From positions 62,001 through 126,000 of the forward strand of contig CAVRAP010000021.1 of assembly GCA_963718995.1 (NCBI GenBank): DNA of 64,000 nucleotides, written 5' to 3'. The position numbers and the translations under genes were made by a program. The notes under the pieces were generated by a model, which did not search any database, was not told the origin of the DNA, and saw only the letters and a program-made list of their open reading frames with translations. Origin of the DNA: UBA4744 sp963718995 (lineage in GTDB: Bacteria; Actinomycetota; Acidimicrobiia; Spongiisociales; UBA4744). Shown here in pieces: positions 50,589 to 59,541 of the stretch. Numbering within the stretch: the first letter of the stretch is position 1; each line of letters starts with the position of its first letter.

Positions 50589-52118
50589 TCATTTCTCCCC
50601 GAATGCGTAGAACCGACCGTCGCGTGATCCCACGTAGATCGTTCCCTTCCAAATGGCTGGGGTGCTCTCAATGCAGCCGGAATCGTGATCGTATTGCCAT
50701 ATCTGGACGGGTGCGGCCGGGTTCTCCAGGGAATACGCCCGCAGACCACCTCCCGTCTCGCAGTTGACGGATACCACCAGCGTGTTGTCGACGATGACGG
50801 GCGACGACCAGGCGTGAAAGCCGATCTCATCGCGCCACAGGACTTCGCCGGTGCTGGTGTCGACGGCCAGCAACTCGCCCGGATGGGTCGACGCGTAGAT
50901 CGTCCCATCACCGAGAACCGGGGTGGCCCACAACCCGCCGTCGCCGGCTCCGCGCGGTGGCACCGGAACTCCCCACACGTAGGGATCGGCGGCGTACGGG
51001 TTCAGTTTGATCAACTGGCCCAGCTCGGCCGAGCGGTCATTGAAGCGCTCCAGTTCGACCGCTACGTACAACATGCCCTCAGCGTCGATGGTGATCGTGG
51101 CGTCTACGTCGTCGCCGACCCAGTAGTCGAAAACAACCGGGGCCTGCCCGGTGTCCAGATTCGACAAATCCAGGCCGACGATCCTGCCGCCCGAATTGGC
51201 GAAGTACACCCGGTCGTCGAAAACGGCGGGGGAGTTCTCGATCGAAACGTTCTTGCCGACCCGGCTAAGAAGCTCATCGTTGTAACCGGGTACTTCCACC
51301 AGCCGCTCCGGGGCGACCGTCACCAGGCCGGCAGCATCGTAGGAACGGTTGAGTTTGATGATGAAGAACCAGGAGTTCTCGCCGCCTTCGAGCAGCAAAT
51401 CATCGAGGATGACCGGGTTGCCATCCCAGTCGTTGTTCCAGATTCCCCGAACGGCGGACGCATCGAGATCCCAGAGCAACTCCGGCTGCGGGCGGTCCAG
51501 GGCGATGATACGCAGCTTGTTGTCCCGCGAACCGAAGTAGAGCAGCGGGAACCCGTCCGGATCGAGGGAAACCGAACCTTTGATGATGTCACCGGTGCGA
51601 AACGCCGGCCGGGTCGGCAGGCCGGTCGCACCGTTCAGGAAGTGAACCTGTTTGTCGTATGCCCCGAAGATGACTTCCGTAACCCCGTCTCCCCGCTCAT
51701 AGACGACGGGCTGTCCGGTCCATCCAGTCCCACACCAGGTCTTGGCCGTCCCTGAGACGGTTGAGCTGCTGCAGAGGGAACCGCCGGCCGGGTATGCCCA
51801 CAGGACTCCGGGATTCTCCGGGACCGGCGGCTCCCCGTAGTACGTTCGGGTGGGGTTGCCACGGAACATCGTCAGGCCGTCTACCGATCCCCACGGTTGC
51901 CCCACCGTCCATCCGGGGACGGTGCCGGTTGCGCGCTCCGGGATGGTTGTTGTGGTCGAGGAGATCGCAGCGGTGGTCGTTGGCACCGCTGCGAAGGTCG
52001 TCGTGGTCGTCGTCGACGCGGTGGTCGGTGTGTTGTCGACAGTTTCGACATCCAGCCAGGAACTGCACGCAGCCAGGACGAAGGTGGTCGCCAACCAGAG
52101 GGGTAAGGAACGTCGCAC
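50589..52118 (-). CDS. PQQ-like beta-propeller lipoprotein
   Basis: A 509-residue exported protein. The signal peptide ends in lipobox LAAC and is followed by a Thr-rich linker (TPTTASTTTTTTF, SSTTTTIPE), then a beta-propeller with repeated PQQ-type blades: GVLWAYPAGG, GVTEVIFGAYDKQVHFLNGATG, SIENSPAVFDDRVYFANSGGRIVGLDLSN, YASTHPGELLAVDTSTGEVLWRDE, AIWKGTIYVGSRDGRFYAFGE. It should sit outside the membrane and may bind a protein or ligand; PQQ enzyme residues are not evident, so a scaffold or sensor role is more likely than a dehydrogenase. Confidence 0.82.
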   Translation of the reverse strand: MRRSLPLWLATTFVLAACSSWLDVETVDNTPTTASTTTTTTFAAVPTTTAAISSTTTTIPERATGTVPGWTVGQPWGSVDGLTMFRGNPTRTYYGEPPVPENPGVLWAYPAGGSLCSSSTVSGTAKTWCGTGWTGQPVVYERGDGVTEVIFGAYDKQVHFLNGATGLPTRPAFRTGDIIKGSVSLDPDGFPLLYFGSRDNKLRIIALDRPQPELLWDLDASAVRGIWNNDWDGNPVILDDLLLEGGENSWFFIIKLNRSYDAAGLVTVAPERLVEVPGYNDELLSRVGKNVSIENSPAVFDDRVYFANSGGRIVGLDLSNLDTGQAPVVFDYWVGDDVDATITIDAEGMLYVAVELERFNDRSAELGQLIKLNPYAADPYVWGVPVPPRGAGDGGLWATPVLGDGTIYASTHPGELLAVDTSTGEVLWRDEIGFHAWSSPVIVDNTLVVSVNCETGGGLRAYSLENPAAPVQIWQYDHDSGCIESTPAIWKGTIYVGSRDGRFYAFGEK

Positions 52119-52188
52119 CCGAACCAGTGTACGAAGAATCGGCCCGGGAGGGTGTAGGCCCGGCAGCCATCGGACCTAACCTGGGGGG

Positions 52189-53136
52189 ATGGTGCTTTCT
52201 CGGGTCATCGATCGCATCGGCGAAATGCCGGTGGTGAAATTCTGGGTGCGGTTCAGTGCTGCCGGTCCGGCTGTACTGGCGGGGGCGATCGCCTACAACA
52301 TCATCTTCGCACTGGTACCGGGCGCCGTCGTGTTGCTCACGGCCGCCTCGTTCTTTGGCAAGACAGCGGAGGCTCAGGCGGAAACCATTCGCATCATTTC
52401 CTTGATTGCGCCGGTTGAGGTTGCCGAGTTCATTGGTAGCGCGCTCGGCGACACATCCCGCATTGTCGACAATCGCGAAGGTGTTGTCATCATTCTCGGC
52501 GCCGTCCTGGCCCTGTGGTTTGGGACTCGCGGGGTGCTCACCATCATGCGGGTACTCACCAGGGTTGAAGGAATCGAAGAAGACCGTCCCTGGTGGGAGA
52601 CTCGCCTCATCGCAACGGGTTTGACCATTGCCGTTGGCCTGGCCCTCGCTCTTGCATCGGTCTTGATCGTCGCCGGTCGGGCGATCCGGGATTGGCTGCA
52701 AGAGATCACGCAACTGGCCTGGCCGATCGACCTCTGGGCGGCGCTTCGGATCCCAGTCGCTTCACTCAGTGTCCTGGTCTTCTTCTGGTTGCTCTACCGC
52801 TTTGCCCCGCCTCGCCGGTTGCCGGGTACGTGGCTGGCAGCGGTGATGGCGACTGTGGGGATGGTCGGGTTCTCCCTCGGTTTGCAGTATTACGTGAACT
52901 CTGCCGGAGGCCTCGGAGCAACCTATGCCACCATTGGAACCGTCGCTTTGCTGCTTCTTTGGCTGTACGTCGTTTCGTATTTGATCATCGTCGCCGGTTC
53001 GGTAGCAGCAGCGACGGCTCGGCGCCGCCAACGGCGGCGATCCGGGGACCTGACGGATACCACCGAACAAATGAGACTCGGACTCGAAACGCTCGAACAA
53101 GAGGTTGTCATCCCCCCACGGGCCGGCCCCCGGTGA
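52189..53136 (+). CDS. YihY/BrkB-family membrane protein
   Basis: A 315-residue inner-membrane protein with about six helices. The N-terminal FSAAGPAVLAGAIAYNIIFALVPGAVVLL and the late LYVVSYLIIVAGSVAAATARRRQRRR stretch match the YihY/virulence factor BrkB family. The family was once thought to be RNase BN but is membrane-bound and of unsettled function. Its end overlaps the start of the ABC exporter (GTGA), so they are likely co-transcribed. Confidence 0.9.
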   Translation: MVLSRVIDRIGEMPVVKFWVRFSAAGPAVLAGAIAYNIIFALVPGAVVLLTAASFFGKTAEAQAETIRIISLIAPVEVAEFIGSALGDTSRIVDNREGVVIILGAVLALWFGTRGVLTIMRVLTRVEGIEEDRPWWETRLIATGLTIAVGLALALASVLIVAGRAIRDWLQEITQLAWPIDLWAALRIPVASLSVLVFFWLLYRFAPPRRLPGTWLAAVMATVGMVGFSLGLQYYVNSAGGLGATYATIGTVALLLLWLYVVSYLIIVAGSVAAATARRRQRRRSGDLTDTTEQMRLGLETLEQEVVIPPRAGPR

Positions 53137-54902
53137 CGGCGACGCTGCGAGATCCAGCGGTACGGTCCGGTCTGCGGTTGCTGGGCCGGACGCTTCTTCA
53201 ATACCGGCGCGAGTCCATGTTCAGCGTCGCGAGCGCTTTGTTGTGGATGGTGATGGTGGTCGCCACTCCCTACCTCACCAAGTTGGTGATCGATCGGGCG
53301 ATCGAGGGCAAGCAGCGCGAGGTGTTGCTGCCCCTGGTTGGTCTGGTCGTTGCGGCCGGCGTACTGAAGGCCGTGGGGATCGGGGGTCGCCGGTTCTTCG
53401 CCTTCTCGCTCTCGTACCGGGCGGAGACCGATCTCCGCAACCGCATCTTCGAGCATCTGCAACGGTTGGCATTCTCCTTTCATGACCGGGTACCAACCGG
53501 CGAGTTGATGGCTCGCTCGTCGAGCGATCTGTCCCAGGTGCGGCTGATCTTCGCGATGCTGCCCATCACGACTGCCAATCTCTTCATGTTCGTTGCGGTG
53601 GTGATCGTGCTGATCGTGCTCGACCCGGTGCTTGGCCTCCTGTCCGCGCTGACCGTGCCGGCTTTGCTGTTCCTGGCGAATCGTTACGCCCGCCGGGTCC
53701 TGAAGGTCTCCTGGGACGTTCAGCAGCGACTCGCCGACCTCTCGAACGTGGTCGAGGAAGTTGTTGCGGGCGTCCGGGTGGTCAAGTCGTACGGGCAAGA
53801 GGATCAAGAGGTGGGAAGGCTCAGCCGGACGGCCAACCGTATCTTCACCCGAACCATGGACATGCTGCGATTGCGCTCGATCTATGTGCCCCTGTTTGAG
53901 TTGATCCCCGCCGTGGCCACGGTCCTGGTGCTTCTGGTCGGGGGCCGGCGTGTGGTTGACGGTTCGATGACGCTCGGCGACTTCGTTGCTTTCACCCAAT
54001 ACCTGGTAGCCCTGCAATTCCCGCTGCGGATCACCGGATGGTTCTTCGCCGAGTTGCCCCGGGCCGCGGCATCTGCGTCTCGGGTGACGGACCTTCTGAA
54101 GACGGCTCCCGATATCCGTGACGTGGAAGGTGCCACGAACCTCCCGGATGGTCCGGGCGACGTGCGTCTTGTCGCTGTTTCGTTTTCCTATCCGGAAGGG
54201 CCGCCAGTTCTGGACCGTATCGACCTCCATATCCCCGGAGGTTCATCGGTGGCGCTCGTCGGTTCAACCGGTTCCGGAAAGACGACGCTTGCGTACCTAT
54301 TGCCCCGTTTCTATGACCCCACGAGCGGCTCGGTACGGATCGACGGTATCGATATCGCCAAGGTGTTGATCGACGACCTCCGCAGCGAGGTTGCCGTGGT
54401 ATTCGAGGAGACCTTCCTGTTCTCGGCAACGATCGCAGAGAACATCGCGTTCGGTAACCCGGATGCCACCGAACAGCAGGTCCGCCTGGCCGCGCGGCTT
54501 GCCCAAGCTCACGACTTCATCGTCGACCTGGAGGACGGCTATGAAACGGTGGTCGGGGAGAGGGGCTACAGCGTGTCGGGTGGTCAACGCCAGCGCATCG
54601 CACTCGCCAGGGCGATTCTTCGCGACCCGCGCATCCTGATTCTGGATGATGCGACCTCGTCGGTTGACGCGATCACCGAAGGGGAGATCCGAGCCGCATT
54701 GCAACAGGTGATGGAAGGCCGAACGACCATCATCATCGCGCATCGCACATCAACCCTCACGCTGGCCGATCGAGTCATTCTCCTCGACGATGGCAAGGTG
54801 GTCGCGTCGGGGCCTCACGAAGAGCTGTTGGCCACCGTGCCTCGCTATCGAGAGGTCCTCGCCGAGACCGGGGTGCTTCCGTCTGACGGGGTGCCGTCAT
54901 GA
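53133..54902 (+). CDS. Heterodimeric ABC exporter subunit A (degenerate)
   Basis: A 589-residue fused membrane-ATPase half-transporter, six helices then a nucleotide-binding domain. Walker A is VGSTGSGKTT and the signature is YSVSGGQRQRI, but the Walker B end reads ILILDDATSSVD, so the catalytic Glu is Asp, and the Q-loop reads VVFEETFLF without Gln. These are marks of the catalytically weak site in heterodimeric exporters. The GTG at 53133 overlaps the YihY stop and the 3' end overlaps subunit B (ATGA). Its partner is downstream. Confidence 0.9.
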   Translation: MTATLRDPAVRSGLRLLGRTLLQYRRESMFSVASALLWMVMVVATPYLTKLVIDRAIEGKQREVLLPLVGLVVAAGVLKAVGIGGRRFFAFSLSYRAETDLRNRIFEHLQRLAFSFHDRVPTGELMARSSSDLSQVRLIFAMLPITTANLFMFVAVVIVLIVLDPVLGLLSALTVPALLFLANRYARRVLKVSWDVQQRLADLSNVVEEVVAGVRVVKSYGQEDQEVGRLSRTANRIFTRTMDMLRLRSIYVPLFELIPAVATVLVLLVGGRRVVDGSMTLGDFVAFTQYLVALQFPLRITGWFFAELPRAAASASRVTDLLKTAPDIRDVEGATNLPDGPGDVRLVAVSFSYPEGPPVLDRIDLHIPGGSSVALVGSTGSGKTTLAYLLPRFYDPTSGSVRIDGIDIAKVLIDDLRSEVAVVFEETFLFSATIAENIAFGNPDATEQQVRLAARLAQAHDFIVDLEDGYETVVGERGYSVSGGQRQRIALARAILRDPRILILDDATSSVDAITEGEIRAALQQVMEGRTTIIIAHRTSTLTLADRVILLDDGKVVASGPHEELLATVPRYREVLAETGVLPSDGVPS

Positions 54903-56680
54903 TGTACGCGCGGTTTGGTGGAGATCACAAGGTGGAGCGGCCGATCCGGCTTCTCCGGCGGGCAGGCCGGTACGGCAAGGATCTCGTTGGCCCGGCTGCC
55001 GGCGCCATGGTGGCGACCGTTGTATCCACGCTGGCCAAGCTGGCCAGCCCGTTGGTCATCAAACTCGGCATCGACGGGGGAGTCATCGCCCGCGATCTTC
55101 AGGTCATCACGACCGCGACGTTGTTCCTTCTCGGCGTGCTCGTCGTCCAGTACATCTCCCAACGGGTCTCGGTCTACTCGGTGGCCTGGGTAGCCGAACG
55201 GTATTTGCGGGCGATGCGGGTGAGGGTATTCCGCCACTTGATCAGCCTCGATATGGGGTTCTTTGGACGTTCGAAGACGGGCGTGCTCGTAGCTCGTATG
55301 ACATCTGACATCGAGTCCTTGACCGAATTCGCCAATCAAGGGGCGGTTTCGGTGGTCTCGAGCGTGCTGATGGTGACCGGGGTGACCGTCGCCATGTTCC
55401 TGGTCGACGTCACCCTGGCCTTTTCCATTCTGGCCCTGATGCCGTTGCTCATCGTGATGTCACTCGTCTTCCGCCGCTACGCCGATCGCGCCTATCAGGC
55501 CATCAGGGAACAGATCGGTCAGGTGCTGGGAGCTTTGCAGGAAGGGATTTCCGGGGTGCGAGTGGTTCAGGCATACACCCAGGAGCGACGGCAGGCGATC
55601 GAGTTCGGTCGCGTCAACCATCGGTACTTCGAAGCGAACCTCTCGGCCGCCAAAGCCATTGCCTCCTATTTCCCTGCAGTCGACCTTCTGGCCAGTCTCG
55701 GGATCGCTCTGATCCTGTTTATGGGTGGGAGCCGGGTGCTCGACGGTGCCATGACGTTTGGATCACTGGTGGCTTTCCTTCTCTATCTGGGCTACTTCTT
55801 CGAGCCGATCGTCCAGTTGTCAAACGTGTACAACCTGCTCCAGGCTGCGCTGGCTGCCCTGAGCAAGCTCTTCGGAATACTCGATACGAAGACAGCCGTG
55901 GCTGAAGCGGACCGTGCTTTCGCCCTCGCGGAACCTGTCTGCGGGGCCATCGCCTTTCGCGACGTCACGTTCGGGTACGACGCTGATACACCGGTCCTGG
56001 AAGATATCCAACTTGATATCAAATGCGGCGAGCGAGTGGCGGTGGTGGGGGAGACGGGAGGGGGCAAGAGCACCCTGGCGAAGCTGGCTGTGCGGTTCTA
56101 CGACCCGACGAGCGGAACGGTCAGTGTCGATGGAGTTGATCTCCGTGATGTTTCCTTCGCCTCGCTCCGCCGGCACGTGGCGCTCGTACCGCAGGAGGGC
56201 TACCTCTTCGGAGGGAGCCTGCGTGACAATCTGGCTTTCGCCCGGCCGGAAATCTCCGATGAGGACATCTGGGCGGTGTGCGCAACGGTTGGAATCGATG
56301 ACTGGGTTCGGAGTCTTCCCGAAAGGCTCGACACGGAGGTGCGTGAGCGCGGGTCCCGGCTCTCCTCCGGCGAGCGCCAACTCGTGGCATTGGCCCGGGC
56401 GCTGATCGCCGACCCGGCCCTGATCGTCCTCGACGAGGCCACCAGCAATCTTGATCCGGAAACCGAAGAACGAGTAGAGAATGCGCTTTCAGTACTGCTC
56501 GAAGGCCGGACGGCGATGGTGATTGCCCATCGCCTCCAGACGGCAAGGCGCGCTGATCGGGTGGTTCTCGTCGACAAGGGACGGATCATTGAACAGGGAA
56601 CTCACGAAGATCTCGTTGCCGCTGGCGGTGCCTATGCGCGGCTGTCCGAGGTATGGGAAGGGACCGACGTCGCCTCATGA
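54899..56680 (+). CDS. Heterodimeric ABC exporter subunit B (catalytic)
   Basis: A 593-residue half-transporter with six helices and a nucleotide-binding domain that keeps Walker A GETGGGKST, Q-loop VPQEGYLFGG, Walker B ALIVLDEATSNLD with the catalytic Glu, and H-loop MVIAHRLQT. Its signature is SRLSSGERQL in place of LSGGQ. In the assembled pair, the degenerate site pairs subunit A Walker B with this altered signature, so one of the two ATP sites should be inactive, as in BmrCD or TM287/288. Substrate unknown; drugs or lipids likely. Confidence 0.9.
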   Translation: MMYARFGGDHKVERPIRLLRRAGRYGKDLVGPAAGAMVATVVSTLAKLASPLVIKLGIDGGVIARDLQVITTATLFLLGVLVVQYISQRVSVYSVAWVAERYLRAMRVRVFRHLISLDMGFFGRSKTGVLVARMTSDIESLTEFANQGAVSVVSSVLMVTGVTVAMFLVDVTLAFSILALMPLLIVMSLVFRRYADRAYQAIREQIGQVLGALQEGISGVRVVQAYTQERRQAIEFGRVNHRYFEANLSAAKAIASYFPAVDLLASLGIALILFMGGSRVLDGAMTFGSLVAFLLYLGYFFEPIVQLSNVYNLLQAALAALSKLFGILDTKTAVAEADRAFALAEPVCGAIAFRDVTFGYDADTPVLEDIQLDIKCGERVAVVGETGGGKSTLAKLAVRFYDPTSGTVSVDGVDLRDVSFASLRRHVALVPQEGYLFGGSLRDNLAFARPEISDEDIWAVCATVGIDDWVRSLPERLDTEVRERGSRLSSGERQLVALARALIADPALIVLDEATSNLDPETEERVENALSVLLEGRTAMVIAHRLQTARRADRVVLVDKGRIIEQGTHEDLVAAGGAYARLSEVWEGTDVAS

Positions 56681-56769
56681 AGCTGTTGTCAGGAAGTGGC
56701 GATGGAGCACTGGGAAGTGGTGAGAATTGGATTCGCGACGGATAATGCAGCATGCACAAGGAGGGTTAG

Positions 56770-57036
56770 ATGACATTCACACTCGACGACGCAAAGAACA
56801 TTGCCGACTCGCTTGGTGTTGATTTCGAGGATTCTTCATTCGATCTCGAGCAGTTCCTTCTGGGTTTGAACGTGGAGCTGGAACACGGCACTCGCGACCC
56901 GGCGACCAACGTAACGGGAGATGATCCCGTCAAGACCGGCAAGATCGCCCTGGCCCACCTCAACGAGTTCCCCGACTACTACACACGGCTCACCGAACTC
57001 GAGGAGGCCGCCAAGCGACATTGGGGACAGAGCTGA
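56770..57036 (+). CDS. Small DUF5661-type protein
   Basis: An 88-residue acidic protein, MTFTLDDAKNIADSLGVDF... ending TRLTELEEAAKRHWGQ. The segment FDLEQFLLGLNVELEHGTRDPATNVT and IALAHLNEFPDYYTRL is a pattern I associate with the DUF5661 family. An AGGAGGG site stands just upstream of the ATG. It is soluble, with no signal peptide. It sits alone between the ABC exporter and a convergent alcohol dehydrogenase. The function is not known. Confidence 0.82.
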   Translation: MTFTLDDAKNIADSLGVDFEDSSFDLEQFLLGLNVELEHGTRDPATNVTGDDPVKTGKIALAHLNEFPDYYTRLTELEEAAKRHWGQS

Positions 57037-57043
57037 CGGTTGG

Positions 57044-58069
57044 TTAGGGAATCACCATCAAGCGCCCGGTCGCCGGTCGGCGGCCACCGGCGAGCGCCAT
57101 GATGATCTCTTCCGCACCGTCGAGCGGGATCTTGTCCATGGCAGGCGCCTGCAACGTACCGTCGGCCAACCAACCGAGCACCTTCTCGACGTCGCGGCGG
57201 TGACTGCCGAACGAGCCCAACAGCGCGTATTCGTGGCGGGCCCACAACACAGGCGGCAGGGTGGTCAGCGGCTCCATGCCGACCCCGACGGCGATGGCCC
57301 TCCCGCCGGGCCGCAGCGACTTGACGGCCGCGTCGAGCGTGGCCGCCCGTCCGACGAACTCAATGGCCGCATCAACCCCGCCCGAGGTGAGCAGCTTGGC
57401 GGCCCGGCCGATGGAGGTTCCCGGCTCGACCAGGATCGTCTCGTCGGCCTCCAGGTCCCGGGCCCGTTCGAGGGCGGCCGGGTCGGCATCGGCGACGATT
57501 ACGGGAGCGGCCCCCCGGGCCCGGGCGATCTGGATGCCGTATGAGCCCAAACCTCCCGCTCCGATAATGAGCACGGCTTCGCCGGTTTGAACCCCGGCAC
57601 GGCACACCACTGCGTGAAAGGCGGTGGCGCCGGCGTCGACTGCCGTCGCGGCCACTTCGGCGGTCATCGCCTCGGGCCGGGCCAATACCGCGTGGGCGGG
57701 CACCACGACCTGCTCGGCCAGTCCGCCGTCGAAGTCGATGCCCGTCATGGCCAGGCGTTCGCAGATCATCTCTCTATCGCTCAGGCAGGCGAGGCAGGAT
57801 CCGCACGTGACTCCGGCGGCGACGACCACAGCATCGCCTACCGACCAGGATTCGTCGGCCGATTCGGTGATTCGTCCGGCGATCTCATGTCCGAGGGTGA
57901 TGGGAACGTGCCGGGTACGGGCGGAGCCGTCGAGGAAGTGAAGGTCGGACCCGCAGACGCCGCAAGCCTCGACGTCCACAACCACTTCACCGGGTCCCAT
58001 CGGGCGGAGATCGACACGTTCGGAGCGGAGATCGTCGGGGCCGTGGTAGCGGAGGGAGCGGACGGTCAT
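57044..58069 (-). CDS. Zinc-dependent alcohol dehydrogenase
   Basis: A 341-residue MDR-superfamily dehydrogenase. Catalytic zinc ligands are in CGVCGSDLH and GHE; the structural zinc loop has CGSCLACLSDREMIC; the NAD(P) fold starts IIGAGGLGSYGIQIARARG. Start MTVRSLRYHG at 58069 is the conserved N-terminus. It ends seven bases from the convergent DUF5661 gene. Substrate is open; polyols, threonine-type or general alcohols are all possible. Confidence 0.9.
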   Translation of the reverse strand: MTVRSLRYHGPDDLRSERVDLRPMGPGEVVVDVEACGVCGSDLHFLDGSARTRHVPITLGHEIAGRITESADESWSVGDAVVVAAGVTCGSCLACLSDREMICERLAMTGIDFDGGLAEQVVVPAHAVLARPEAMTAEVAATAVDAGATAFHAVVCRAGVQTGEAVLIIGAGGLGSYGIQIARARGAAPVIVADADPAALERARDLEADETILVEPGTSIGRAAKLLTSGGVDAAIEFVGRAATLDAAVKSLRPGGRAIAVGVGMEPLTTLPPVLWARHEYALLGSFGSHRRDVEKVLGWLADGTLQAPAMDKIPLDGAEEIIMALAGGRRPATGRLMVIP

Positions 58070-58190
58070 GCGCAAACGATACGCCGCCGGGTGCCGGCTG
58101 TGCGTCCGGACGGGTTGCGACCACCTAAAGTGTTTTCTGAAATGGACGATTACGACTCTAAGTGGCAATCATCTGCGATGGGAGCAATCG

Positions 58191-58802
58191 ATGAGATTAA
58201 TGAAACGCTGGGGGGTCATGACGCTGGTGGCGTTACTGGTGCTCGGGACGATGGGCGCGGCGCTGGCCGACGAGCCGGCGACCGAGGCCGATACCGCCAA
58301 AGCACCTCCGGAGCCGGATACCTATGTGCCTATCTTTGATTGGGCCATGGGCCTGGTCGATTTCGTCTTCTATTGGGGACTCGACGAAGCGGAAGAAGGC
58401 GTAGCGGAAGACGACTGCCCTGTGGCGGAAGCGAGTGCGCCAACGAGTTGGCTTCTTCAGGAGTTGCCTTTGGCCGCCGACCCGCCCTTGTGTGTCACGG
58501 TGAATGTCGAGAAGAACGGCCATGTCAACCACGGGTCGATGGTTTCCGCGGTCGTGCACTGGCTCAAGTCCGGTGGGATGGAGTTGCTGCCCGAGGAATA
58601 TCAGGACATGCCCAAAGGCCAGCTCGTGAAAGAGTTCGCTCACCTGGATTTCGGGAAAGGCTCCTTCGAGTTCCCGGACCCCGATGACTCGCTGGAAGCA
58701 ACCGACGGCGACGCTGACGCCGATGGCCACGGACCGCCCGAATGGGCCAAGAACAAGAAGGACAAGAAGGCCGAGAAGGCCGACAAAGGCAAGAACAAGT
58801 AG
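58191..58802 (+). CDS. Secreted protein with Lys/Glu-rich tail
   Basis: A 203-residue protein. A signal peptide (MRLMKRWGVMTLVALLVLGTMG, cleaved after ALA) leads to an acidic mature part with two Cys residues (DDCPVAEAS, PPLCVTVNV) and a C-terminal tail of PEWAKNKKDKKAEKADKGKNK that is strongly charged and likely disordered. ATG 58191 has GGGAG upstream. No family is recognised. It could bind the cell wall or an anionic polymer through its tail. A strong terminator follows. Confidence 0.7.
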   Translation: MRLMKRWGVMTLVALLVLGTMGAALADEPATEADTAKAPPEPDTYVPIFDWAMGLVDFVFYWGLDEAEEGVAEDDCPVAEASAPTSWLLQELPLAADPPLCVTVNVEKNGHVNHGSMVSAVVHWLKSGGMELLPEEYQDMPKGQLVKEFAHLDFGKGSFEFPDPDDSLEATDGDADADGHGPPEWAKNKKDKKAEKADKGKNK

Positions 58803-58819
58803 CCGGGAGCCATCTCATC

Positions 58820-58847
58820 GAGAGGGCGGCCACGAGGCCGCCCTCTC
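58820..58847 (+). terminator. Strong terminator hairpin
   Basis: A perfect 12-bp GC-rich stem (GAGAGGGCGGCC with its complement) and a 4-nt loop, followed by CTTGTTC. It is 18 bases after the stop of the secreted protein gene and insulates the downstream peptidase gene. Bases 58848-58956 hold a short ATGCA/TGCAT inverted repeat only. Confidence 0.75.
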
Positions 58848-58956
58848 CTTGTTCCCGGCAGGATTCGCCATGCATCGTTTTGCATATATCCAAAAAGGCC
58901 CGCTATGGTCACGGGGCCCGACCGGTCAGGTTGGGTTTTCCTCCACAGGTAAACGA

Positions 58957-59541
58957 ATGGTATTTCAACGCGTCTTCGCCATCCTCGCTGTGGCCCTGAT
59001 CATGGTGACGGCTACGTCCCCCCCGGTGGCTGCTTCCGAAGATCTCCTCATACGGTTCCCTCAGTTGGACGAGCAAACGGAGTTCGTGAATTCGTGGGGC
59101 TACTCCCGGTCGGGAGGGCGCAGCCACAAGGGCGCTGATCTCATGGGAACCAAGATGGCACCGGTCGTTGCGGTTCTGGACGGCGTTATCACAACGATGC
59201 GCAAGGGTGGTATCTCCGGCTATTTCATCGTCATCGAGCATGAAGGCGGGGTCACCTCGTGGTACATGCATCTGAACAACGACACTCCGGGAACCGATGA
59301 CCGCCGGGGTGGCCCCGACTATGCGTTCGCCGAGGGCCTCGCAGCGGGCGACTTCGTCGAAGCGGGCCAGATCATCGGTTATGTAGGCGACAGCGGGAAT
59401 GCCGAGTGGAGCGGAGCCCATACGCATTTCGAACTGCACATCGGTGGCCGCGCCGTCAATCCATATCCGTACCTGATCGACGCGTGGGACCGCTGGATCC
59501 TCGAGCTTGCCATCGAACGTGGTGAGACGGACTTCAGGTAG
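58957..59541 (+). CDS. Secreted M23 metallopeptidase
   Basis: A 194-residue exported peptidase. The signal peptide runs through VFAILAVALIMVTATSPPVAA. The peptidase M23 (LytM) core follows: zinc ligands in SHKGADL (His and Asp) and GAHTHFEL (HxH), with VVAVLDGVI and FIVIEHEGGVTSWYMHL in between. It should cut peptidoglycan cross-bridges outside the cell. The catalytic set looks complete. The stop overlaps the convergent NAD-binding gene by 8 bases. Confidence 0.9.
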   Translation: MVFQRVFAILAVALIMVTATSPPVAASEDLLIRFPQLDEQTEFVNSWGYSRSGGRSHKGADLMGTKMAPVVAVLDGVITTMRKGGISGYFIVIEHEGGVTSWYMHLNNDTPGTDDRRGGPDYAFAEGLAAGDFVEAGQIIGYVGDSGNAEWSGAHTHFELHIGGRAVNPYPYLIDAWDRWILELAIERGETDFR

